Below are positions 13,700 to 27,520 of a stretch of 64,000 nucleotides of DNA, piece after piece. Within the stretch, counting starts at the first letter, position 1, and every line of letters starts with the position of its first letter. A program made the translations under genes and the position numbers. The stretch comes from Rhynochetos jubatus. Its lineage: Eukaryota; Chordata; Aves; Eurypygiformes; Rhynochetidae. The stretch is from the NCBI GenBank assembly GCA_027574665.1, contig CM050656.1:9933501-9997500 (forward strand), given 5' to 3'. Under the pieces are notes generated by a model, which made no database searches, was not told the origin of the DNA, and worked only from the letters and a program-made list of their open reading frames with translations.

Positions 13700-13960
13700 T
13701 TCAGTATTGCTTCGTTGTCTGTTGTGAAATCTCCTCGTCATAAATTAATTTGATTCTATTATCTTTCCGATATGATCTGCTTTCTGACAGATCGGTTTTA
13801 TCTTGGTTCATTCCTGTTTCTTATTGACAGCTCAGAGCACTGTTGAAGAGATGCGAGTTATTAATGTTGACAGGGTTTGTAACGGAATATCTTTTATCCA
13901 GCAATGTATCCTTTGCAATGTTTTTATTCCCCCTTCTCTGGCTTCTTTAACAGGCTGAAC
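13700..13960. promoter_or_regulatory. Candidate enhancer block with three TALE sites
   Basis: TGACAG, the MEIS/PREP/TGIF core, occurs at 13785-13790, 13825-13830 and 13868-13873 in the same orientation about 40 bp apart. TAAATTAATTTGATT lies near 13741. The block is AT-rich and free of repeats. Confidence 0.3.
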
Positions 13961-16900
13961 ATTTAAAAAAAATCCTAGCCATATAGTTTGACTTTCCTGG
14001 AAACCTCTTCAGTTCTTTCTGGAACATCTTTCTACATCCACCAAGGATGTTATGGTATAAGGTGTTATTCATGTTGGACTAAACTACTCAAATAATAACA
14101 TACTGAAGGTTAAATACAGTGCAATCCTGTTGGAAGTCCAAGGTCTGGATCAAACAACTTAAGTTCATATTTTCACAGAATTACGTAAGCCTACAATGCC
14201 AACCAACAAGAGAAATGGGGAGGAAGATTAGCAAGACAGCTTATGTACTACCCAAGTTTGAGATAACACCTCCCCACACACCATCAAATAGGAGAGAAAA
14301 AAAGAGGCATGAAGAGATTCAACCCATTAATTCAGAGGAACATGTCTGGCTCACTGGAAATAGGCACCTATCTACCTTCTGTAGGCCTGATCCCTGGGTT
14401 GTGTAGGGAGCTGAGCCTAAACCTTCTCCATCATGCTTTACCACTATCCTCAAAACACCCCTTCATTCCACATGATTCATTTTGCCTTAAATGCCTATTA
14501 AATATTTTCTTGAAAACATTAGAACTGCACAAGGAACACAAGAGAAGAATTAAACTGTCACACCTCTCCCCTTGCACCTTCTCTGCTGGAGCAAACAAAT
14601 TCCAGGCATCAAAACTCCAGCAGCAACGGTTGTAGTTACACCAGGAACAGCAGATAAAACACCTCTAAATCAGCATAATTCTCTATTCAGGTTCCCCTGC
14701 AAAAGCATTTTATAGCCACCCTGGGTTCACACCGCACAAGATATCACGATTTACGATTGGTATTTTAGCAAGTCTGTAACTGCTAATGAATGGGAAAAGG
14801 TTTTGTGTGCAGGGAGCATGACCCCCAGCAGCCTCCACTTGGTTTCCTATCTCTTTTCAAAGTGTATTATTGTGCTGATGCTGCAAGAGGCAGAAGGACC
14901 AGGTGTTCAGGACTGGTCCAAACGGTCCCAGAATAGAGCAAGAACTATTCCTGCATCCAGAAAAAAAGCCTTAACAGGTTTCCACCTGGAGCAGGAGATT
15001 TTCCCACTGGTCCCTTCCAAGCGACACCATCAGGAACACATCTTTTCCAGCGGCATGTCAGGAAAGGACCTCATCTCCTGCCTCACTCACAGGGATTCAC
15101 TAGACCGGGGGCTGGCTGGGTCTGACTTGTCCCTACACGGACATTTACTGACAGAGTACTTTTCCTAGATCTGTTGGTTTACTTTGACCATTTTCCACAT
15201 TCTTATCTTACCTCTAAAATGATCAGGCCCTATTTCTTGGTCTCTTTAGCAGTAGGCTCTTAAAGCTCAGCCGGCTTGCCTTCCAGTAAAGTTAATAGTG
15301 CCTTTCCCTAATTATCTGGAGCCCTTGAGAGCCCCCTGTTATTACTGGAGTGTTTTTCATTAGCTGTGCTGGTTCCAGGCTGCGGGAGGATGGAGCTCAG
15401 CACAGGAGTCGGACTGTTCTGGACAGAGCAAACGAGAAACCCTGTAACACAATTAGAAGTACCCATAGGGTAACATATAACTTTACTGTCAAGCCCTGAA
15501 ATAACACGGCTGGCTAATGAAATAACAAAATAAACTTTGTTTTAATTAAAATTAAGAACATTTTATCTCTCTCATTTTAGTCTTAAAACAGGGGCAGTTC
15601 AAAAGTCACAGTGGAACAAATGAAAAAAACACTTGCAAAGCGAGGGGCAAGGGGCAAGGGCAACATCACCGGGTGTGGAGTGACCTGCACCACAAACTCC
15701 TGGCAGGATTTTTGTCTGAAAACAGCCTGCAGTAGATGTGTATGAAACAGATTCCTAGTGAAGAGCTAAACTTAAAATATCCAGGTATGATCTCACAGGA
15801 CCACCTAACCTCCAGATTCAGGCAGAGCAGAGGATACTCCCACCCCATCGCAGGAAACCCCTGCAACTCAAGCAGTGGGATGCGAACTATTCAAGAGCCA
15901 CCAAGTGTGGCCCAAGCACAAGCAATCACAGTCTCTGCCTTGTACCGCTCTGGTCCCAGCAGCTCTGCTCCTTGCGGGGAGTTTCATTCCACTTTATCTT
16001 CACCTCTCAGCAGCAGCTCACTGGCTGGCAGCCCTCCTCATTCCCGTGCTCCTGGGGTACCAGCAGTCGGCAACACAGCTTTTGCTGCTGCCAGCCCATG
16101 AACCCACAGTGCTGAAAGCGAGCCAGGCATCTTGATGCCTTCTACCCACTGGACTTTCCCAGCTTTGTCTTCACTGAAGACAGGTGGGCTGAACCCAATG
16201 CCTTGTCCTTGAACAGCATCGTGATGTGCACACCAGCAGCAAGCACAAGCAGAACACCCAGAACAGGCTTGAGAGTACGTGGCTTTGCTGTTCCAGCCGC
16301 TATTGGAGCCAAACACTTTCCACTATCCTTCATTTCTCCTACAGCTTATTGTTTCTTAACTGTTCTGGAAAGCCTTGGAGGGGGCCAGAGTTACACTGTG
16401 AGAAGGACACACCACTGTTTTCCTCACATGATTATGCAGCACAGGAATGAGCCCACCTTGAGACATCCTAGCTGGACAAGATGTGTGCATAAAGCTCCTA
16501 TAACACAAATGGAAAAAAGTGAGAGCTGGTAAAAATAATCATCAGCTTTCCTTTTTTATATATGTAAACAGACATTCTGGCATAAGGTATTGGGGCAAAA
16601 AATATTCCATGCTTGACCGGTTTTAATGAACAATGAAGGTATGCGGAAAGCTAGACTATGTGATCGGAGTCTGATGAAAAGCAGAAATTACTCAGGGGAA
16701 CCAAATCCTCTTGGTTGAAATCCCAGTTTTCTGTCAGAAGGTCTCCAACAGATTTTCAACAGTTTCAATATAACTTTTTTTAAAACCAGTTTGATATCTA
16801 GTCCTGCTGTAAATGAGATTTAAGAAATTTTCTGGTCTCAATGCTCCTCATATGTGCATGCTACCAGTACGTCCAATATAGATATGGATGAATCAGTGAG

Positions 16901-19900
16901 GCACCAGTGAAATTGCAGAAAGTATAATTTGTATATATATATTAATGCATTTATCTCATTTTAAAATGCTGTGCAACCTCTGGACCACCACATTTGTTCG
17001 TTGCCTCCACTATTCCTTAACAGTTGCTGTTACATACGTGAGCTGAGGAAGACAGATCAGAACTAGAGCATGCTAGAGCAGAGATGACCCAACAGATCAG
17101 TGGAAGCACAGGTAAGTTAATAAATCATACCACATCCCCATTCCCCCTGGCTGTTACAGTGGAGGGTGCTCTGTTGAGAGCATTAGATGTTCAGAAGGCA
17201 GATCATTCCTCAGCCTGGCTGGAAAACCAGGCCCCTGGAAGTCCAACAAGGTCAGGCACCCAACCACTGATTTCTCAGGCAACAGTCCTTAAATCACCTG
17301 TCCAAGCCCTGCAGCTGGCTCACTGCTTTAAGACACATCTACAGTTTCCCAAAGAAACTGGCAGGGTGTGTAGCTTGCTCTGGAGGTCACCAAATGCAGA
17401 GCATGGAAAAAATAAAATCCCAAACCAAAGAAGTAATATCCAAAGCCAAGGAACATGAAATTAGCCAAAATATCCTCCCTTGCTTACTGTGAGAGCACTC
17501 ACTTGCTCTGGAAGGGACTCAGAAGATGGGCAGCCTTCTTCAATCCAAAGTTCAATTAAATTCTTGACCTCTGTCATTGGATCCAAAAGCCGAGACTTCC
17601 AAGTTACAGGGAAGTCTGTCAGTAATCAGGCAGGACTGCGGCATGCAACTGCGGTGGGGTCCTTTGTGCCAGACTCAGCATCACAGATGAATTTGCTCTT
17701 TCTACAAGATCTGATTGCCAGAAGACCTGAGCTACCATAGAAAGCACAAGGCAATGAAAGATGCTTCTAAAGTGACCAATGTAAGTGCCGCAAACCACAG
17801 CATGAGCAAAGCTCTTTAAGGCTCTTTGATGCCATGGTTAAATAGTTTTCTGATTAAAACCAGCTCATATTTGCTTACGTGTGCTGTAATCGTATCTAGA
17901 AACCTAATTTCTGCAAAGTTTATGCTGTCTATGACAAATATTAGATGTCTATTAAAAGCAAAAGAGGCTTCCAAAGCCAGAGCAGAAAAGATTAAGGAAA
18001 GAAGTGTGAAAGGAAAAGAACAGAGGAATAGGAACGAAAATCTCAGAAGAAACTCAGGATGTCAAGAAATAAGAAGTGATGTAAAAATAACACAGGAGGT
18101 CAATCACCTCACAGTACAGTTCACCATTCAAAACCTGCATATCAAATGTTCTAAACTTATTCAATCCAATAAAAGCAACAGTTCTCATTATACACTTACT
18201 ATAGGGAAGTATTATTTCTGCATTGGCTTACAAATTGTCTCCCTCTTTTTTTCTCAAACTCATCACAATCTTAACTAACACAAGTAAATCTCTGTGCATG
18301 AAATATGAACCACTGGCAGCTCTAAGGCTTGCTTTTCATCCCAAGCCTAATGGGCAAAGCACTGTGATTTCATTTCACAACCTTTTCCAACTGAGCTCAG
18401 AGTCGATCATTTGCCAGAGTTTGGCTTTTGCAAACAGCCTGTCGGAGCCGCTGAACTCAAGGGGCCAAATCCGTCAGTGGTGCAACTCCAGCTAACCTGA
18501 GACACTTGAGGCCAGAGACTGGTTTGTTCCAAAGCATTAAAAATGCCTCGAGACATGTGATCACAGAACATTGTCATAACACTTAAGAAGTTATGGTATG
18601 TTAATTGAAAGTTGTCAAAATATATATATGGCCCTGCCTGCACTTCACTTGGCTGTGCACAAGAAGCCAAGAAGTTCACGTGTAACAAAAGGAAACATCA
18701 CCAGAGCGCTGCAGCTCCACGAGACAGCAGGGTGGCTGTCCAGCACAGCTTTCAGATGGAAGCTGTCTTTGCCTCTCCAGCACAAGGTTCCTGGTCCCTA
18801 AGCAGTGCTACCAGGCTCGGTCGCTCATTTAAACACCTGAACCCAAAACATGAATTTCTCATCTTAAATAGCATTGGCACTTGGTGCCCCTCTCCAGGAA
18901 GGAAAGTCTTGTAGGTCAGAGGAGCTAGAAGAACTAACTCAGGCAAAAATGAGCAATGAGCCTATAAAACTTGATAGATAGTGGGGTTTCCCCTGTACCC
19001 AAGGGACATGAGAGGTGCTGTGTGGATTGAAATACATTTGCTACTGACCACTTTCAAGCATGGCAAAGAGGAGGTACAAACACCTACCAGTAGGCTGCTA
19101 TAAAGGGTGGAGTGAATCAGACCTCAGCAGTGAGTCCAGGGGGACTGAAAACTAAATCTGTGCTTATGTAGAAAAGCTGGACCTCCAGTCCTTTTCTCAT
19201 CTCAAGGGTATTTTTTATGTCTTTTGGAAATTTCTTCCTGCACCAAACAGGGAAGAGCCAGGGCTACAGAAGAGACATGCCAGTCCTTGCCCGCTCTGCA
19301 AGCAGGAGCAACAAGCAGATCCTGGCCCCACGGTGGTCTCAGCCACTGGTTTACAGACACTGTGGAGCATTGCATGAGGGAGAGCCCCAGGACCACACTA
19401 GGGGAACCAATATGGCACAATAGCTCTGTGTGAGGACACAATGCTTATCAAAGCATACCTGGAGCACCATGTTTTACACTCCATACAGGGTCAGAAGGAC
19501 TTAGTGCTACATCCTCACTCAACCCACTCCTGAACTCTTCAGAAAAGCCTTAACAGCCCACAGCAAGGCTGGCAAGAGCACCAGATCCCCCACTCCTACC
19601 TACTCACCAACCCGCTCCCAGGGGGTATGGGATGCCTTGGCCCAAACCCTACACACAGAGTACAGTCTGGAGCCACCCCATGTCCCATTTTCCTGCCTTA
19701 ACCTAAGGGCTGCTGGGAGGAGTGAGTCCCTACAGAAACTGCAAGGAACACAGGAAGTTTCCTTTAAAGTTTCTTCCTTTAAAGTTTCATTTTGGACAAA
19801 AACTGCGATTTCCAAACAGGGGTTAGAGAGACAGCAGGCGGGAAATGGGTTGTCAAAAGAATTCTTGTGGTGCTTTAAGTGCTTTGTTGGATCTGGATGC

Positions 19901-22059
19901 AAAGAAATTAGAGAAAGGCTAAAAATGTACGGACAACACACTACAAAACATATTAGAATAACATCAGTCCTTGGCAAAAGTATTTGTTCCCACTGCTTTT
20001 GATAATATATCATCAAATGTCAGTAAAAGCATTGTACTATAGCCTGTGAAAATAACATCTCACAATGAAATACTTCGTTACTGCTTTCTGCTTAACTACC
20101 CTAGAACAGCTAGCTACAAGAAACTATGAACTGTCAGGGAGTTAAGTGCATTAATTGGAATATAAGGAGGTGTTGGATTCCTCAGAAAGAAAGGAACTTT
20201 TGCTGAGCAAAGGTGATTATTAAAATGCAAGTCATGCAGGTTATACCCTGTATCCACCGGGCAAGAACTTTCCATAGTTAATATTATGAAAATGTTCTTA
20301 AAGTAAGATGATACACAGTTAGTTCATTTTAAGTCAATTATGCAGAACAACAATATTCAGGTGGATCTGGGAAAGCAAACAGTATTTGTCACCAAAAGAG
20401 CTACATGGAGCATTCATTGACTATTCTGCTAGGTAGCTCTCTAATTAATCACTTTTTAGCAGAGTGTTGGCAGGAGCTAGCACAGAAGTAAGGCAGCTTG
20501 ACTTGTGGCTAGGTCCCTGTTAATTTTCTCTCCTCCCATTATTCAGTTTAAGTCCAGAATACCACCAATACAAGATTAAAAAAAAAAAAAAGGCTTTAAG
20601 TGATGTCAGTGCTTCCATCTCAGATGATCTCGGTCAAAAGTGCAATGTTAACTCAACCACATCACATATCCTGTTTGTTTTACTGTAATTGTTAATGGGT
20701 GTAAACCCCGGAGAAAAGAGGAGGAACAGAGAGCATCTCGCATCCTTTGGACTCAGTCACTGAGACAGCTCTGGATGCAAGTTTGAACTGCCCCAGAGGG
20801 ACTCTGGTTTACAATTGCCTCTCACAGGGATGCTTAGCAACATCCTCAGAGAAAAACCCATAGAGGTGGAAGGAAGAACCTGGGAGGTTGCACAGGGGTC
20901 AAAAGCACACATACACTCTGGGAGCAGGGCTGGGACTGCCCTGAGAAACAGCAGGTTCAGGTGCCCAGGCAGCTCCATGCCAGCGGCTGCTCAGGGATGC
21001 TCACAGGCAGAAATGGGATAAGCACAGGAGGTCTCTCTGAGCTAGCAAACTGCACGTTGTGTGCCATAGTCACCAGAAGGACAACAAACAGGAGAAACAA
21101 ATATTCAACTTCCCAAAGCAGGTGGCAGATGGGGAATATCCTCAGCTTTGGCACACCTGATCTACCAATTATTCTTATTTCTCCCTGTTTGCTTCACCTC
21201 AATTCCTAATCCTGTTCTTGAAATGCCAGAAGATAAAAAAAGTGACAGTAACTCAATTGCACATTTTACAAAGCTTCACTGAACTTGGCAACAGGCTCTG
21301 GACATCCTCAGAGCACTCAAAATTTAGAGCCTGAATCAATTCCCATTGGAGCTTTTCCATTCATTCAGCAGCAGAGGGATCAGGATGGTCAGTAAAGGAG
21401 AGAAGGGAGGGCAGCTGCCTGGGAGAGTGGGCAGTCAAGATGCCTGGGTTGCTTTCCCATCCCTGTCCCCAAACTCACAGCCCACCCTGCACCTTCCCCC
21501 CACAACTGTTCCCCCTTCACCCTATCTTTGAGGGCAGCGTTCAGTCATTTTACTTGCTGCAGCTCTGCCCAAAATTCACCCTTTTCAAAAGGGTTTCCCG
21601 CCCCCCAGTCCACAAGCTCAGACACCAGAGATGAAGCCTGGGAAAGTCCAGCCCAGAAGGGAACATTTTGGATATGCGTGAATACGTAAAACGGGGTGTG
21701 GAGACTGCACAGTCCTTGCCAAAATCAGACTGCCTGGGTGCTAGTAAAGTCCCATTCGAGATTCCAGACTCCTGGAAAAACCTCTTCACTTCTCCAGGAT
21801 ACTTGAGCAGAGCAGGGAGGTGGGAGGCAGTTAAGTGTTAACAGCTTGTGCTACAGGATCAGGCCTCCATCGAGGTCAAAGACGCTCTTTATTCCTGGAA
21901 CATCTCCAGTCCCTGGCTGCCCTTGAAACCTGGGAACATAGCCACCTTTGCCCCACCTTCCCTGGCTGTGCCAAGCTCAGGCTGGCCACCACCCAGATTT
22001 GGGGCCACCAATTCTCATTTTTAAGTAAAAAAAGGAGAAGGGAAGAGGAGAGCAACCAA
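13961..22059. other. Gene-free sequence
   Basis: No repeat or gene is recognised. Segments near 15.22-15.56 kb (CTAATTATC, TTATTACTG, GCTAATGAAATAAC words) and the 20 kb block look repeat-free and AT-rich. The longest frames (150 codons or fewer) are unremarkable. Confidence 0.55.
20030..20700. promoter_or_regulatory. Candidate AT-rich conserved-like block
   Basis: Repeat-free sequence with homeodomain words such as CTCTAATTAATCAC near 20440, CTGTTAATTTTC near 20517 and TGCATTAATTGG near 20147. It also has a poly-A run near 20580. There are no open frames of note. It is listed as a candidate only. Confidence 0.2.
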
Positions 22060-22185
22060 GACATGGAAAGGTGAAGTGTCTTCGCCAAGGCTAAACAGCA
22101 CATCAGTGGCGGAGCTGGCATTCGAGCACAGGAGCGCCTGTTTTCTACGCCAGTGCTAAAGCATCCAGACCACCCTGCTGCCTCC
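22060..22185 (-). mobile_element. MIR: MIR-type SINE relic
   Basis: On the plus strand, GGTGAAGTGTCTTCGCCAAG, ACAGCACATCAGTGGCGGAG, CTGGCATTCGAGCACAGG, then TGCTAAAGCATCCAGACCAC and CTGCTGCCTCC follow the complement of MIR (tRNA-derived head GGATTCGAACCCAGG, then AGTGGCAGAGC). The sense element is on the minus strand. MIRs are ancient amniote repeats, so a recognisable copy in a bird implies slow decay or retention. Confidence 0.75.
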
Positions 22186-23639
22186 GAGACCACACCGCCT
22201 CTGTGAAATGTGTGGAAATTCGCAGGCATTTTCCCCAATTTTTACAGGGATTTTTTTTGTTGTTGTTCCACACTTGGCTCACAGCTGTTTGCCAAAATCA
22301 AATTGCTGAGGTGTTTCTGTCTCTTTAAAACTTCATAAACAGACACTTGGACAAAAACCATCAGCAAATCACAGCTGCAGTGGGGGGATTCAATTTAACC
22401 ATGGCAGGCTGAAGGCAAGAAACCAACAGAGATATAGCCATGACACTCTGCCATCCCAGGGGCTCATAGCCGCACACAACCCCACTGGCACCATCCACAA
22501 CTCCTTCGCTTGGAATTGCTCTTTGATTCCTCCCAACAAATAAACCAGCGTTTTCTGCAAAAAATATTTCACTCCTTACTTCCGAAGGAAAATAAATCAG
22601 AAAACTTCCAGGTCCCCTCTTGCTGCAGTGCCACCAGGCTCTGCCACAGCTCATCATCCATATTTCAGCAGATGGTGTCAATTTACTCAGTTGAGCATCG
22701 GCACCTTGCCCCCCCACCACAGCTGAACTATATTTCCCCAGCTTGTCACCTTGCTGCTCTGCTTGTGAGACCTGCAAAGCCCAAGTGTCTTAAAAGCCAG
22801 CCAGAAACCCCTCCTGTCCCTCCCTCATCCCTGACCAGGTAACACATGGTGCAGGTGAGACTTCATTCCTGCCCAACACACCTGCCCTCGAGATCCCTGC
22901 CCATCCCACAGGCTTTCCTTCGCACCACACATCTCCCTGCAGACCAGCCCCAGGTCACATCAGGTGCACCAGAGTAACAGAGGAAGATATCCAAGGCTTA
23001 CCCCAGGCAGAGGCACTGCTGCTAGCAAACAACATGGAGATGATGTGACTATTTTTTCCTCCTTAAAAAAAAAAAAAACAAACACCAATGCATCTGCAAC
23101 CAAACCACATTCTGCAACTTTCCACCAAGGTTCTGCACAGCAAACAAAAGGTTAAACAAACAAGCCCTGAGCAATGTCTCAGGCTTGCCAGATGCAAAAA
23201 AAAAAAAAAGCTTTCAGCCAGTGACATTTCTCCTTCCCCAGCTGTAGGTTCATATTTTTAATGTCAGATTGCAAGAATAATAAAAAAGGGGGGGAGAAAG
23301 CAAAAAAAAAAAAAGCAAACATTTAGCTCACAACTGGATGGGAAATGAACTGGAAGCTTGCATTTGTGTATATTTCTCCCTGGCGAAGAGAAGCCAGCTG
23401 GTATGTACAAGGTCCTGAAAACCTGTCCTGACATCGGCAGAAGTGTGAGCAGCAATACCTCTCCCGTGCCGGCTCATGCGTTTTCTCCTATCTCACTTCA
23501 TCTCTCACCGAGCTCAAGCGAGCCCACGCTATTGCAGATTTATCGCCATCTGAAAAACATTAAATATCTCAGGGTTTCAAATATTTGCAGACAGCTGAAG
23601 AAGTGGCTGTGATGGAACTGTCTCTTTCTGGCATAAAGC

Positions 23640-24070
23640 TATCAATTTTCCATGAAAGTTGAGGCCTGGATATTTTTTTTTATCTTATTTTTTTACCCCT
23701 GGTAAAACACTAACAAATGACTTATTCCCCTTTTAGCAAATGCGAGGGAAGCGGACAGTCATTATTACCAAATGTGTGCACGCACAAGTAACTAAGGGAA
23801 AATAAATCCCATTTGAAGGTTAATTAACTAAGGCAGGGTCACAGCTTGACAATCTGCCCTCAGCAAAGGGGAAACACAATGTCGGAGGGTCTACGAAGCA
23901 GAGCCGTAATGAATTGTGACTTGAGGCTTGTCTATGCAGGGAAATTACTGCGCAGCGAGCTACGGGCTGGATTTATAGTGCTCACTCTACGTTTATAGCA
24001 TTAGACCCTTTGTACAGACTAATTAGGAACTAGTTTACCTCATTTACCTTCTGACAAATGCTTCTTTGCA
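23640..24070. promoter_or_regulatory. Candidate AT-rich conserved-like block
   Basis: Repeat-free block with AGTCATTATTACC near 23757, GGTTAATTAACTAAGG near 23818, CGTAATGAATTGTGAC near 23905 and CTAATTAGGAACTAG near 24019. Homeodomain-type cores are dense and mostly palindromic. Confidence 0.25.
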
Positions 24071-26599
24071 CAGAAGCCCACAAGAGTAAATTGAGCCCCA
24101 TCAACTCCTTGGGTTTTGCCCACACTGCTGGCTTTGCACAGCGACCAGCAAGTCCAAGCTAGGAAGCAAGGGAGGGGTTAGGAGAAACATCCAGCCCCCA
24201 GCACGTGAGCAGGAGCTTGTGCTTAACACTCTCAAGTGCAAGCTCACCCTAAGGTAAGCCTAACACCCCAGAAAGCCCCCAGGTTTGGATAGAAACAAAC
24301 TTGCAACAATCATCACATCCAGCCTTGGGAGAAGGTTGAGGGTGAAGCTATGGAGAAGCCAGGGTGTCCGTCCTCCCAGCATCTTGTTCATTCCACTGCC
24401 CACACCGTCCCTGCCTGCGGTGCCTCACACAGCCTCCTGTGCCCAATGGAGCAGGAAAAAGCAACAGCAGTTTAGCCCAGGAGGCTGCAGGGAGTCAGAG
24501 CAGTGGTGGCGGAGAGAGTCATACTTTCCATGCAAGGCACCAAGAAGATCTGGTGGAGGGAAGTAGGGCTGAGCCCAACCTAGATTTCTTCCAAGAACAT
24601 TTCTAAAGAGGACTAGCCAGCTCGCTTTCATTCTGCCTAGCTTCTTGGTCAAACTGAAGGGCACCAAGCCAACATGAGGCTACCTTAGTGCTGAACAAAT
24701 ACACCCACCACAGAAGTTTCGTGCAGGTTGGCTATTCTGCTTGCACTACTTTGTTACACAACAAGTGTGAAGGGAGAACGGGGTCAGCATGCTGCAAAGG
24801 TGGGCTATGCTGGGCACCAGCCAGTGGCAGGTACAAGGGCCAGAGCTGGCACGGGTAACGCCAGGCTGGAGTCTGGCCGAAAAGGCGACAATATGATGCT
24901 CCCGCACACTGGCTGACAGCTATCTGAAGCCAAGTCCTTTAGGGTCGCTTCAGAGATGCAGGGTCACGTGTGCAAAATTAGTCAAGACACCAGGTGACAG
25001 AAGTGCTGGGGAAGGTCAAACATACCATCACCAGTTAAAAACAAACCCCCATCTTTTGACATGTTGGCCTTTTGAGGTACCATACAGGCAGGGATACTGG
25101 CAGATGTCTGTAGGAGGAGAGAAGAGGTTGTGGGAAGAGCTGTCAGAGAGGGATCTGCTGTCAGCCCCTACAGACACCTCAAAAAATCATTTCTTCTCCC
25201 TATGCTGCTTCCCCTACAATAACAGAAGGCAAGTGACTTCCTCTGGGGGAGGATATTGCAGGTCTTAGGGGTTGGCAAAGCTCTGATAAGCAGCAACCCA
25301 AGCCACGGCTTTCTCAGTGTAGTGTGGCTATTTTCACACCTCATTTCCACACACAGCACAGAGAATGGCTGAGTTTCAGGGGATGACTGCAAGGTGCAAA
25401 ATAAGCTTTCTGTCCAATGGGATCTCCACCCCAGTGAAACAGGCCAGCCAGTTGGGGACACACCATACGGTGGGCTAAAAGCTCCCCCTTTTGGGGAGAT
25501 CCCTTTGGAGACAGCTCCGGCACAGGGAGGTGGTGTCTGGCAGACACATTTCCGTGCTAAAACCAGAGATTGGCAATAATTTCTGCTCTTATCTCTCATC
25601 TGCTGTGGAGCTAATGAAAGGGGTTCACTATTAACATTCAATCACACTCCTCCCCTTGGGGCCTGGAAGTCCACCACCTCCTGTCTGCAGCAGCAGTTTT
25701 TCATTTACCACTTTATCTCATTTTTCTTTTCCTCCTCCCAAACCATGGGCACAAAGCTTCCGAGACAGCTGCTTTACTGAAAAGGAAATGCTTAAAGCCA
25801 GCTCAGCTGTAAGGTGAGCACTGTCAAAGGCTCAAGTCAGCTGGTGAAAAGACTGTCTCCTTCCCCAGTGGTCCAAAACCCAAAGGACATGGAGATAAAA
25901 CCATCAGAGAAGCTGCTGAAACGAGAAAACAGGCACACAGGCCACCAAAATACAGAGCAGGCCCCAAGAGGCACCCTCTAAGCAAAACCATATGGCAATT
26001 TTGGCCGAGCCATCAAGAGATGTATTCCTACCCGGCGCCTGCTAGCATGCTCTGCAAGCACCTCGTAGCAGTCCCTCTTTCAGCACAGAGACATCCCAAG
26101 TGACCTCCCCAAAGCGATAACACCAAACAACCCATTCAGCCTCCTACATGACCCTCTTTCCTTCCTGGCCCTCTACCTTGATTTTTCTCCCCCCTCCCCC
26201 TTTTTCTTTACGTTCTTCCATATTCACAGCTAACTCATCACCTAAGACTCTTTGCTTTCACCTACTATTCTCGATCAAAGCACTGCAGATCGAGCATCTT
26301 ACAAGCTTTCACAATGTTGGCATCACACTACCAGCACCAACCGATTCCCTGTGAAATCAATGACAAGATGATGTTCCATCATGGCCCGTCAGATGAGCCC
26401 TTTCACCAATATGCACAAGAAACCTAGAAGGAAAAACATCAGTGGGAAGCAGGTGGGGAGAAATTGTGAGTTTTCAGTTCTATTTTCAATGGTCTGTTTT
26501 AAAGTAGAAATTAACTTTCACCACTGGATGCAGAGATTGCATCCCCATGAAAACCTAGATGGCCCCTTCTCTACAAAAAAACATGTTGGGGAATAAAAT

Positions 26600-26950
26600 A
26601 GTATAAAGCCACATACTCTGCAGGCTGGTCCTATGATGTCACAGCCCACTGATGTGTGCATACTGTCATATGTTTACCTACTAAAATATAAATAATATTT
26701 TATGTAGGAGTCCATTTATGAGGCAGTGTTTATGCAGAAATGGGAGGGCCTGTTCTACAGGAGCGAGGGGAGGTTAAAAGGGCTGCGTTGTTGCACTGAT
26801 TTACAGGCTGCCTGATTTAGTTAGTACTTGAATATGATTATTTTGGGGGCTGTGGGTGGTCGTTCACAAGGGAATGCCAATATCATCATTTGAAAGCTTT
26901 TCATTTATTTCATGGGATCATGTAATTGTATGAAACTGCCAAAAAACCCA
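26600..26950. promoter_or_regulatory. Candidate AT-rich conserved-like block
   Basis: Contains a CRE-like TGATGTCACAG near 26635, CATTTATGAGGCAGTG and TTTATGCAG (HOX/CDX-like TTTATG) near 26712-26735. It also has ATATCATCATTTG near 26880. No repeats or frames are seen. Confidence 0.25.
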
Positions 26951-27199
26951 AAACATCCTTCTTAGGTACATTTGTGTAGCACCTTTACCAAAAATACCAC
27001 AAGAAACAGATAAGAACCTTTATTCCTCAACCTGTTAGGGCAAGGATGAAACATCCATTGCACAGACACCTGTGCTGGGAAACAGAGAGGTTTAGCATCC
27101 TTCTCCAGCACAAGGAGGAACATGGTTCCCACCGATGCTGTCCTGACCATGAGGCTCCCCCTCCCTCACACCCCCACCCACCTCATATTTCTATGCTGT

Positions 27200-27520
27200 G
27201 TGTGCTCATATAGTCCCGTTCTTATTTTAAGAACATTAATATATACATTTGAAAACCTAAACCATTAAAAAGTAGTTGGCTCAAACTTTTACTGGAACAC
27301 GTGCACAAATATGTTGTTTGGATATTTTTACGGCCATTAACTTTTCCATATATAACCCAGACCTCCCATTAGGTGTTGTGAACTGGATCACCTCTTTACT
27401 TGCCAAGTTATATTTCAATTAAATTAAAGTCACCTTTGGTCCTAATGAACCCCTGTTGTTTGCCTAATGCCATGATTAATTCCAGCTGCAAGAAGTGGTA
27501 TTAGTCTGGGTGGGTACATG
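27200..27520. promoter_or_regulatory. Candidate AT-rich conserved-like block
   Basis: Contains AGAACATTAATATATAC, ATTTCAATTAAATTAAAGTC (near 27412) and CATGATTAATTCCAGCTG (near 27471), among other homeodomain cores. It is repeat-free and low in CpG. Confidence 0.25.

Noticed and set aside
22095-22130. Possible tRNA B-box (ATTCGAGC)
   Set aside because: It is the tRNA-derived head of the MIR relic. No cloverleaf or full tRNA could be traced.
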